The translations under genes and the position numbers were made by a program. The notes under the pieces were generated by a model. The model saw nothing but the letters and a program-made list of their open reading frames with translations. It was not told the origin of the DNA and searched no databases. A stretch of DNA of 64,000 nt from Glaciecola sp947496235. Its GTDB lineage: Bacteria; Pseudomonadota; Gammaproteobacteria; Enterobacterales; Alteromonadaceae. Shown piece by piece: positions 47,848 to 53,973 of the stretch; position 1 is the stretch's first letter; each line of letters begins with the position of its first letter. The DNA lies in the NCBI RefSeq assembly GCF_050306235.1, contig NZ_JBLWFH010000006.1:227869-291868 (forward strand). The letters run 5' to 3'.

Positions 47848-48279
47848 ATGTTTGCTAATAAGCTGTTAGGGGCTCTTTATCGAATGCTTAGTTTATCTGA
47901 TACCACTGTAAGGCAATACCGGAAAAAGAATGGAAAAGTTTCGATTCGCCTAAGGAGTCACCTTTTGATCGAGTCAACCGAATCCTTTTCTTTGACGGCT
48001 TATTTGAAAGATATTAGGTGCTACCTAACTTTTCCAAATGAGGAGCCATGGATGTTTAAAGATGTCGCAGTTTCACCTGACTGTATCTGTTCTACTGATT
48101 CCTTCATGGTTCATGATTTGACAGCTTCTGGTGAAAAAAGCATTAGGGATATCTGTGATACAGTTGGTAATTTAAGGCTGGATTATCATATTAGCTTTAC
48201 TGGGCACCCTTCCGAAGAGCCAAGCTCAAAATCATATGTGGTCCCTATCATTAGAAGGAAGACAGCGTATGGCCCCTAA
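47848..48279 (+). CDS. Cassette-type hypothetical protein
   Basis: I use the ATG at 47848, giving about 143 residues; a TTG at 47833 is possible. An ATG at 47816, better placed behind AAAGGAT, opens another frame and stops after 17 codons. The protein is mixed alpha/beta and Ser-rich (DTTVRQYRKKNGKVSIRLRSHL), with no recognised domain. Its stop lies in CCTAACAAG, the left end of an attC-like site, as expected for an integron cassette. Confidence 0.5.
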   Translation: MFANKLLGALYRMLSLSDTTVRQYRKKNGKVSIRLRSHLLIESTESFSLTAYLKDIRCYLTFPNEEPWMFKDVAVSPDCICSTDSFMVHDLTASGEKSIRDICDTVGNLRLDYHISFTGHPSEEPSSKSYVVPIIRRKTAYGP

Positions 48280-48405
48280 CAAGGGAATTTTATCATTCGC
48301 TGTCGCTCCTTCGGACATTTTGCACTTTTTAAAATCTGCTTTTCGCTTCGTTCAATTTTCGCAGATTTTAACACCTACAAACTGCCGTAAATGCAGGCGT
48401 TAGAA
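48274..48405 (+). repeat. attC-like site A
   Basis: The left end CCCTAACAAG overlaps the previous stop codon; the right end is GGCGTTAGAA (GTTAG at 48399-48403). Between them is a long imperfect palindrome including TTAAAATCTGC and GCAGATTTTAA arms. Layout fits an integron attC (R''-L''-L'-R'), but box L complementarity is only partial. Confidence 0.65.
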
Positions 48406-48411
48406 GCCAAT

Positions 48412-48960
48412 ATGAATATTGTAGAATACCGTGAGCTTGTACAAGACCTGTTATTTGAGCCATTAGCGGCAATCGGATTTCAAATGAAGGGTGATCACAT
48501 TTATTTGAGAGAAAATGGCAATTGTCTAGCCTTGTTAAGAGTTAAAGATAAATGGTCTAACATCACTCAGCAGGTCAAGTATCTATTAGTTGTCCGGCAA
48601 GAATTTCTGCCTGATTTGGAAGAAAGAGAAATAACTGAATTTGTTGATCATCCTGCTTTGTATCCATTCAAAGCAAATCCTTTGAAATTGGATAACTTTC
48701 AAAGGGGGGTGTTTAAAAAGAAAATTGTATACAAATACCGAAGCTGTAACTTGGGGCATTACGATACGGCGAATATAAATTATGGAGAAGAAGATCCAAG
48801 TTGCATTCTCCAAACAATAGCATCCGAAGTGGCGACCAAGGGTGTTGAATGGTTTCATAGTCTAACTCCCAGCATGTCTGCGAAACAGATAAGGAAATAT
48901 GGCAACAAAGAGTACATTGAAGAAATCTGGGATAGAGCATATGCAAAAAATGGCTTCTAA
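48412..48960 (+). CDS. DUF4304-like cassette protein
   Basis: I start at ATG 48412, seven codons inside the longest frame, because the upstream codons are attC sequence. The 182-residue protein (MNIVEYRELVQDLLFEPLAAIGFQ) resembles DUF4304 proteins, found as small orphan genes and sometimes linked to toxin immunity. Function is unknown. It is flanked by attC-like sites A and B, so it looks like a single-gene cassette. Confidence 0.6.
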   Translation: MNIVEYRELVQDLLFEPLAAIGFQMKGDHIYLRENGNCLALLRVKDKWSNITQQVKYLLVVRQEFLPDLEEREITEFVDHPALYPFKANPLKLDNFQRGVFKKKIVYKYRSCNLGHYDTANINYGEEDPSCILQTIASEVATKGVEWFHSLTPSMSAKQIRKYGNKEYIEEIWDRAYAKNGF

Positions 48961-49050
48961 TAAACGGGTCAAATTCGCTCTCTTTTGTCGCAAGGACGCG
49001 CAAAATGCCCGCTTGCTTTACCCTGCTAAATAATTGTTGAAGCGTTATGT
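48956..49050 (+). repeat. attC-like site B (degenerate)
   Basis: It begins at the DUF4304-like stop (TTCTAATAAACG, a mutated left core) and ends GAAGCGTTATG (49042-49049). Internal GC-rich complementary stretches (GACGCGCAAAATGC, GTCGCAAG) suggest a hairpin. Length and ends fit attC; the left core has lost the AAC consensus. Confidence 0.5.
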
Positions 49051-49065
49051 TCTTCAGGGGTTAAC

Positions 49066-49437
49066 TTGAAAGTAATTAAAGCTAAGTTAAATACCGAGCC
49101 TTATCACTCACTCAGCATTAAGGACGTAAAATATATTCTGGGGCTCGTGCCTGAGCACTGGTATCGAAATGTGAATAAAATAGTCCTTAGCTCTACTCAT
49201 TTTAATAAGTCACGATTCGACAGACCTGTTTTTGGACACGCCGCACTATTAGATATAAATATATTGTCTAGGGGGTTTACTAGGCAGGAAATAGCGAAGG
49301 AATTTCTCAGAGAATTGGCAGTTTTAGGTAGAGTCTCTCAAACACAGAGCTTCAATCACATCCCCAAAAAAGAGTTAAAAAAGATTGATGAAGTAATTGA
49401 GCCATTTTTACAGGAGTTTTTGAATGCCAGAACATAA
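49066..49437 (+). CDS. Cassette-type hypothetical protein
   Basis: A 123-residue basic protein starting at TTG 49066, five bases after AGGGG. It is predicted mostly alpha-helical (FTRQEIAKEFLRELAVLGRV). I recognise no domain. Its stop is in CATAACAAG, again the left core of a cassette site. An enzyme role cannot be claimed. Confidence 0.5.
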   Translation: MKVIKAKLNTEPYHSLSIKDVKYILGLVPEHWYRNVNKIVLSSTHFNKSRFDRPVFGHAALLDINILSRGFTRQEIAKEFLRELAVLGRVSQTQSFNHIPKKELKKIDEVIEPFLQEFLNART

Positions 49438-49509
49438 CAAGTGACTATGGTGTTAAGTCAATTAATCGAGATTATCAGGGCAGGACATTATTGAAGCATT
49501 AGGTTACGA
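49433..49509 (+). repeat. attC-like site C (truncated)
   Basis: The 41-base left part (49435-49475) is 35/41 identical by eye to the left part of site D. It ends near GCATTAGGTTACG, a poor right core. It looks like an attC that has lost its middle. Confidence 0.45.
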
Positions 49510-49512
49510 AAA

Positions 49513-49809
49513 ATGGGAACCGAATTAATTTACATTTCTAACGTTACTACTCCCGCAATCTTTTTTGTATATTTTCTATTATTGTTCAAAGGCATGTTTC
49601 CGAATCCCAGAGCTGTTATTGCATTGATTATAAATACCACGTGGATGCTTTCATTCTTGATATCAGGAGTTATCGATGGCGATTTGTATTTAAGCTATCT
49701 ATATGGAGGATTTTTCTTAATCATCTTTCAGATAGTCGTTTTAATTATTGTCTGGTTATTTGGTATTCAACTTGGCAAGTTCATAGGGCTAAGTAAGCAT
49801 ACAACCTAA
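49513..49809 (+). CDS. Small integral membrane protein of a cassette
   Basis: The 98-residue protein has three hydrophobic segments (about 10-28, 35-54, 60-88) and little else, so it is likely an inner-membrane protein of unknown function. The ATG at 49513 lacks a strong ribosome-binding site. It is enclosed by site C and site D, with the stop fused to CCTAACAAG. Small membrane proteins are common in integron cassettes. Confidence 0.55.
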   Translation: MGTELIYISNVTTPAIFFVYFLLLFKGMFPNPRAVIALIINTTWMLSFLISGVIDGDLYLSYLYGGFFLIIFQIVVLIIVWLFGIQLGKFIGLSKHTT

Positions 49810-49920
49810 CAAGCGACTATGGTACCAAATCAATTAATGGAGATTATAAGTGCATGCCATGCCACTTGCATTCGCAAATGTCACACCATACTCTGCTAAC
49901 TCATTATTGTGGTGTTATAT
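49804..49920 (+). repeat. attC-like site D
   Basis: The left core ACCTAAC (49804-49810) matches RYYYAAC perfectly. The right end GTGTTATAT (49912-49920) is a weaker GTTRRRY. ACTATGGT pairs with ACCATACT across the site, and AAGTG/CACTT forms an inner hairpin. The ccdB stop codon lies inside the right core. Confidence 0.65.
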
Positions 49921-50232
49921 GCCGGTAAATAATAGATCGATTGCTGAAATTACTTCAAATCTGAAAGCATTAACATTATCTACTTTTGAGGATAAAAATG
50001 ATTCTGGTACAGTTGTTATTTGATGGGTTAAAAGGACATAATCTTTTCCCTTGATTTGTATTATCGGGCAGAGTTTTTTTGCATCTCTATGCTTTATTGA
50101 ACCTGGTGAGGAAAAAGGTATTACAACTCTTGAATTGAGTTCGTCGAGTAAATCGTTTTGTACATTCAAAAAATAAGGGTAAGTTTTCTTTGTAGCCTTA
50201 TCTTTGTTTAAGTAAACCGTAAACTGACTCAT
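49915..50232 (-). CDS. ccdB: CcdB-family gyrase-poison toxin
   Basis: The 105-residue protein aligns with CcdB through its length: early TVYLNKDK, FLNVQNDLLDELNSRVVIPF, the IIQIKGKDYVLLTHQ strand, and C-terminal INLLF-like AIDLLFTGI. CcdB poisons DNA gyrase unless held by CcdA. The C-terminal motif is altered from the classic MFWGI (Trp replaced), so activity is not certain. It overlaps ccdA by one base and is antisense to the array, with its stop in attC-like site D. Confidence 0.85.
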   Translation of the reverse strand: MSQFTVYLNKDKATKKTYPYFLNVQNDLLDELNSRVVIPFSSPGSIKHRDAKKLCPIIQIKGKDYVLLTHQITTVPESFLSSKVDNVNAFRFEVISAIDLLFTGI

Positions 50233-50477
50233 TAGAACTCACGGAAAGAGTCAGAGAAAAGGCCATGTTTTTCTGTTAACTCATTTAACGCCTCAATGGC
50301 ATCTCGGTTTTCGTTTTTCCAATTTTCGCGCTCAGTTTGGCGTAGTTGATGGACCAATGCGCGTTCGAGAGTTGCGGAAAGGTTGATTTTATTTTTCCGA
50401 GCTTTAGTTAGTAAATCACTGTTTATACTCAAGTTTGTTGGTTTCTTGGGGGCTTTTAAATCATAAAGCTGAGGCAT
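50232..50477 (-). CDS. ccdA: CcdA-family antitoxin
   Basis: The 81-residue protein has an N-terminal ribbon-helix-helix DNA-binding region (KKPTNLSINSDLLTKARKNKINLS) and a C-terminal toxin-binding tail (RDAIEALNELTEKHGLFSDSFREF) as in CcdA. It should neutralise CcdB and repress the operon. It starts with ATG preceded by GGAG on the minus strand. Encoded against the direction of its neighbours, with its own promoter, as TA cassettes in integrons usually are. Confidence 0.9.
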   Translation of the reverse strand: MPQLYDLKAPKKPTNLSINSDLLTKARKNKINLSATLERALVHQLRQTERENWKNENRDAIEALNELTEKHGLFSDSFREF

Positions 50478-50503
50478 TATGGCTTGCTCCTAACAGTTAA
50501 TGC

Positions 50504-50533
50504 GTATAAGTTATGCGTATAATGTTGTCACAA
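50504..50533 (-). promoter_or_regulatory. ccdAB promoter with repeated operator
   Basis: On the minus strand, -35 TTGTGA (50528-50533) and -10 TTATAC (50504-50509) have an 18-base spacer. The 10-base direct repeat ATGCGTATAA occurs at 50500-50509 and 50513-50522, a likely CcdA/CcdB operator. Confidence 0.6.
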
Positions 50534-50544
50534 TATCAGGAAGC

Positions 50545-50622
50545 GTAAAACAAGGCAAATCACTCGGATGCCAAAACATCCGCTCTGCATTGGTTTCGCC
50601 ATCGGCGTTTGCGGCGTTAAAC
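50545..50622 (+). repeat. attC-like site E, the most canonical
   Basis: The right end GGCGTTAAAC contains a perfect GTTRRRY (GTTAAAC, 50616-50622). The left end GTAAAACAAGGCAAA pairs with GTTTGCGGCGTTAAAC across a compact 78-base palindrome with inner GGATG/CATCC. It closes the ccdAB cassette. Confidence 0.78.
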
Positions 50623-50653
50623 CCTTTCCACAAGATTAAATGGATGTATTCAA

Positions 50654-50734
50654 ATGAAAAAAATACTAATTGCTCTTATTTCTCTGTCTGATCTTCCCCT
50701 AAAACACAAAGAATTGCCGAAATGGACAAGCTAA
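50654..50734 (+). pseudogene. Signal-peptide-like gene fragment
   Basis: A 26-codon frame (MKKILIALISLSDLPLKHK...) begins like an exported protein's signal peptide and then stops. It may be the remnant of a cassette gene cut just after its signal sequence, or a small peptide gene. Evidence is weak. Confidence 0.25.
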
Positions 50735-50781
50735 ATGAATTATTACATTCCACACTCGTTTGAGGGGCTAACAAGGTTATT

Positions 50782-51278
50782 ATGAAGAAATCCAGTATAC
50801 TTTTTTTAATACTTCTTATTAGTGGTTGTTTTGATTGGTATGAAGTGCCTACATTTTCGATGGAACCTACGATTATGTCTGGAGGCAAGATCAAAATTGA
50901 AGAAGACTATTATGATACCAACCGTATTCAGAGGTTTGGTATCGTTGGCCATATAGTTCCCAGTAACAATTTATTTCAAGCTAAAAGAATTATTGGGTTG
51001 AGGAAACTATAGAAATTAAAAATGGAGTAATCTTGATAGATGGACAAAACTTAGATGAACCTTATGAGTTTGATAAAATAAAAATGGATTATGGACCTGT
51101 AGTTATTCCAAAAAATCACTATTTTCTGTTAGGAGATAACCGAAACCAAAGTAATGATAGTCGCTACTGGGGAACGCTACCTCTAGAGTCCATAAGAGGA
51201 AAAGTGGTGGAAATTAAGAATCCACGAAAATACATTATGAAAACGAAGCCGCATAGGAAAGTCAACTCAATAGATTAA
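50782..51278 (+). pseudogene. Signal peptidase I-like gene with a frameshift
   Basis: Two frames together give one S26-type protein: the first (to 51012) has TFSMEPTI (catalytic Ser) and KRIIGL (catalytic Lys); the second resumes at about 51000 as EETIEIKNGVILIDGQ and holds the GDNRNQSNDSRYWG box. A single-base loss near 51000 explains the break. The N-terminus is odd: instead of an anchor helix it looks like a lipoprotein signal (LLISGC). It lies in the cassette region after TAACAAG (50769). No full cassette site follows it. Confidence 0.75.
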
Positions 51279-51378
51279 AAGAGGATTTTACGGATTTTCA
51301 GACCTCCTCAGATAGGCCACAATAATATGGCTACTATCTGTTTATAATTTATTTTGAATAAATGAGCGAATAGAACTT

Positions 51379-51654
51379 ATGGATTTAGTTGAATTAGGTG
51401 AAGCAAGCGACAGTGAATATGATCGCGAACATACTTGCGTTGAGAATGAGTTCCCTAAATTTGATCGCATAATTCACTGTGTTAAAGCCAATGATGAACC
51501 TCTTAATATATGGCAAATACACGGTATTCATTATGCGGTGGAAGAAGAAGTGAAATTGGGAGAGGCTGACTACGTAGGGCAAGTCACTTACCACAGCGTG
51601 ATTTCAATAAATTATTGTCCGTTTTGCGGAGCAAATTTAGTAAATGACGCATAG
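51379..51654 (+). CDS. Small acidic zinc-ribbon-ended protein
   Basis: A 91-residue acidic protein ending ISINYCPFCGANLVNDA, a CxxC knuckle at the C-terminus as in many small orphan or immunity-type proteins. Two more Cys earlier (HTC, IIHC) could complete a metal site. No domain assigned. It starts at a clean ATG without a strong ribosome-binding site. The following sequence (about 51684-51728) forms an imperfect hairpin but lacks attC cores. Confidence 0.5.
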   Translation: MDLVELGEASDSEYDREHTCVENEFPKFDRIIHCVKANDEPLNIWQIHGIHYAVEEEVKLGEADYVGQVTYHSVISINYCPFCGANLVNDA

Positions 51655-51778
51655 AGTTGGGCTTAAGAGCATTAAAAATTCTCTGTACATCATAAAGAGT
51701 GTCCACAAACTCTGGTAAGAATGCTGTAATGTTAACTAGTTAGTTTGAGCATAAGCGCGCTATCGAGGAGTCAAAAAA

Positions 51779-52006
51779 ATGAAAGATTCGGATAGATATA
51801 TAAAAATTGTCGAATGGTCAGAAGATGACAATTGCTATGTGGGTTCTAGTCCCGGACGAATGCTTGCTGGTTGTCATGGAGATGATCAGAGAAAGGTTTT
51901 TGACGAACTTTGCTTAGTTATAGAAGATACAATAGCCCTCTACAAAACTGATAACAAGCCTTTGCCGTCACCTACGTCAGGCAGAGACTGGACTAATGTT
52001 GCATAA
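51779..52006 (+). CDS. Orphan HicB-like protein
   Basis: The 75-residue protein (YIKIVEWSEDDNCYVGSSPG...GCHGDD...VFDELCLVIEDTIALY) has the HicB antitoxin-like partial RNase H fold and ends with the PLPSPTSG tail of orphan HicB proteins. No HicA toxin is beside it, and no C-terminal DNA-binding domain is present. GAGG precedes it. The stop lies in GCATAACAAGGAGG, the cassette-type end. Confidence 0.7.
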   Translation: MKDSDRYIKIVEWSEDDNCYVGSSPGRMLAGCHGDDQRKVFDELCLVIEDTIALYKTDNKPLPSPTSGRDWTNVA

Positions 52007-52018
52007 CAAGGAGGTAGT

Positions 52019-52357
52019 TTGGAGAAGGAAATTGCAGTACGGATGTTGGAACAAGTTGCCCGTAATTTGACGGCTATTGAGAACTTATCTAGAGTTCTAG
52101 GTCTCCTTACTGAGATCAAAGATAGGAAATTGTACACTCCAATGCTGAAAGAATTGCTTAGCAGTAATTTTGAGTTGCAACACGAGATTGGGCGGATTTA
52201 TAACGATTTAGACCCTATGTATCTGGGCTTGGAGGAGTTTACTTTGATGCGTAAAAAATTTGAGGACCCAGAAAATCCAATTCCAATGCCAACACAAAAG
52301 GATATCGAAAATGCTAAACGGTCCTGGGAGAGAATTAGTAGGATGCTTAAAAAGTAG
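52019..52357 (+). CDS. Helical hypothetical protein
   Basis: A 112-residue protein starting at TTG 52019, four bases after AAGGAGG, so the start is well supported. It is predicted almost wholly alpha-helical (MLEQVARNLTAIENLSRVLGLL, KKFEDPENPIPMPTQKDIENAKRSW). I do not recognise the family. It follows the HicB-like gene by 12 bases; the shared ribosome-binding site is part of the TAACAAGGAGG junction, so the two may be cotranscribed. Confidence 0.55.
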   Translation: MEKEIAVRMLEQVARNLTAIENLSRVLGLLTEIKDRKLYTPMLKELLSSNFELQHEIGRIYNDLDPMYLGLEEFTLMRKKFEDPENPIPMPTQKDIENAKRSWERISRMLKK

Positions 52358-52696
52358 AAAGTTTACATACCAAAAGCCTAAAGACGAAAATTGGTAAGAG
52401 CGGCCAGCTCCGCTTAAATTAGTGTTTTAAGCCAAGGGACAATGCATTGCGGTATTTCATACCGCTACTAATTTATAATTGTACCCTCAGAAAACTCATA
52501 TAAACTGCTTCTCAAACGAATAGATATGGTGTCATTGAAAATTTCGCCAGAACTTCCTATTCAAAAGTGGATTAAGGAAACGATGATGGATGGGAGCCTT
52601 TAATTAGGGCTTCCATAGGGAATTTGGAAAATTAACGCCAAAAAGTTAAGTACTTGTTCCTATGTAATAGTGCTGTAGACAAATCAAGGAAGTTGA
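52358..52696. other. Non-coding stretch with hairpins and a gene scrap
   Basis: It contains a perfect hairpin GCGGTAT-TTC-ATACCGC (52449-52465), an AGCGG/CCGCT hairpin near 52401-52415, and the small frame described at 52526-52603. Nothing else coding is visible. Confidence 0.4.
52526..52603 (+). pseudogene. N-terminal scrap of a possible redoxin-family gene
   Basis: A 25-codon frame, MVSLKISPELPIQKWIK..., reads like the start of a peroxiredoxin/TlpA-like protein (an SPELP..W pattern) and then stops. Identification is a guess from memory of such N-termini; it may be a chance frame. Confidence 0.2.
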
Positions 52697-52699
52697 TTG

Positions 52700-52948
52700 A
52701 TGTTGATTTATTGGGTCGTAATTGGTTTTTTCACCATATTAAATCTCTATGTCAGTGTCCTTTTAATACGAAGGGATGATTTAGAACAAATACAAAAAAT
52801 ACTGCAAATATTACTTGTCTGGTTAATTCCATTGTTAGGCGCAATTGGAATTTGGCTACTTATCAAAAGCCAAGATGATGATGACAATAATAAACCCAGT
52901 AAACCTTCGTTTGGTGGCGGGGCGAATGACAGCATCGGGGCGCAATGA
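52700..52948 (+). CDS. Small two-helix membrane protein (PLDc_N-like)
   Basis: I use ATG 52700, seven bases after AAGGAAG; TTG 52697 is possible. The 82-residue protein has two transmembrane segments (about 2-22 and 37-56) and an acidic/Gly-rich tail (QDDDDNNKPSKPSFGGG). The arrangement LLIRRDDL...LLVWLIPLLGAIGIWLL resembles the PLDc_N small membrane protein group. Function unknown. Confidence 0.6.
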   Translation: MLIYWVVIGFFTILNLYVSVLLIRRDDLEQIQKILQILLVWLIPLLGAIGIWLLIKSQDDDDNNKPSKPSFGGGANDSIGAQ

Positions 52949-53044
52949 TTATTATATGGTTCGATTCCAGATAACTACGAGCGCATGCAACTAGAACTCG
53001 TGCGTTTGTTAAAGTCTAAAGTGCCGCGCTATATAAATTTGTAA
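52949..53044 (+). pseudogene. C-terminal scrap of an unknown gene
   Basis: An open stretch without a start reads YGSIPDNYERMQLELVRLLKSKVPRYINL and then stops at TAA. The amphipathic, protein-like composition suggests the surviving 3' end of a lost gene. Family unknown. Confidence 0.25.
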
Positions 53045-53136
53045 TCAGCGAATAGATTTTCAATTAGTTTTTTACAATAAATTAGCTCATTGACCGGTCG
53101 TTGTAATTGATGATTAAAATAATTCAAAGGACTTTT

Positions 53137-53415
53137 ATGTTTGTATTTGCAACGATAACGCCGAAAAAACAATTCTTCGAAAATGCTAAACAAGCTATTT
53201 TAGGTATTCTTGATCAAACCAGAGATGAGCCGGGATGTATTCAGTTCGAACTACATGAAAATAGTGAAGAGGGTAAACTCTTTTTATATGAACAGTGGCA
53301 AGATGAAAATGCACTGACGTTGCATTATCAACAGCCTTACACTGCACACGTATTTGAACAATACGAACAATGGTTACAAATACCCGTTGACGTAGTTAAA
53401 ATGGATAAATGCTAA
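53137..53415 (+). CDS. Antibiotic-biosynthesis-monooxygenase-fold protein
   Basis: The start is ATG 53137, six bases after AAAGGA; the longer frame from 53107 is less likely. The 92-residue ferredoxin-like (ABM/YgiN) protein has DEPGCIQFELHEN and FLYEQWQDENALTLHYQQPY. Members act as quinol or small-molecule monooxygenases; the substrate is unknown. It is followed 57 bases later by the HAD gene. Confidence 0.83.
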   Translation: MFVFATITPKKQFFENAKQAILGILDQTRDEPGCIQFELHENSEEGKLFLYEQWQDENALTLHYQQPYTAHVFEQYEQWLQIPVDVVKMDKC

Positions 53416-53472
53416 GAACTTTAACCTGTAAATACTATAGGTTTGATGCGTTACAAAGGAATGTAATACGAA

Positions 53473-53934
53473 ATGAAAGTTTATCTTTTTGATTGGGGGG
53501 ACACCCTAATGGTTGATTTCCCAAACGGCAAAGGAAAGATGTGCGATTGGGAAACAGTTCAAGCGGTAGAGGGTGCAAAAGAGTTACTGCAACGCTTGTC
53601 GTCAGATGACAAAATTTATATTGCTACTGGCGCGGCTGAATCATCAGAGTCTGACATCAAAGCAGCGTTTGAACGCGTAGGCTTAGACCGCTTTATTAGC
53701 GGCTACTTTTGTAAGGCTAATCTAGGCATCTCAAAAGGTTCACCGGAATTCTTGCGAAGCATATTAGATAAACTCAATGTTACACCCGAATGCGTTTTCA
53801 TGGTGGGGGATAGCTATGAAAAAGATATTGTTCCAGCGCTAGCAATTGGCATACAAGCAATATGGCTGTCGCCAAGTACCACTCAAGCACCTTTTGATAA
53901 CGTTCGCATTATCAAATCACTTCGAGAAATGTGA
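53473..53934 (+). CDS. HAD-superfamily hydrolase
   Basis: The 153-residue protein has motif I as FDWGDTLM, motif III Lys in ISKGSPEF and motif IV MVGDSYEKDIVPA. Motif I lacks the usual second Asp at +2 (Gly instead), a variant seen in some HAD proteins. It is likely a small phosphatase; substrate unknown. The short cap means access to the site is open or through a C1 loop. Confidence 0.8.
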   Translation: MKVYLFDWGDTLMVDFPNGKGKMCDWETVQAVEGAKELLQRLSSDDKIYIATGAAESSESDIKAAFERVGLDRFISGYFCKANLGISKGSPEFLRSILDKLNVTPECVFMVGDSYEKDIVPALAIGIQAIWLSPSTTQAPFDNVRIIKSLREM

Positions 53935-53973
53935 AACTATGTTGTATCAATTAAAAAAAGGCGAGTCTTATAA

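Noticed and set aside
51655..51778. attC-like hairpin after the zinc-ribbon-ended gene (AGCATT ... AATGCT)
   Set aside because: There is no RYYYAAC or GTTRRRY core at the ends; it looks like an ordinary imperfect hairpin.
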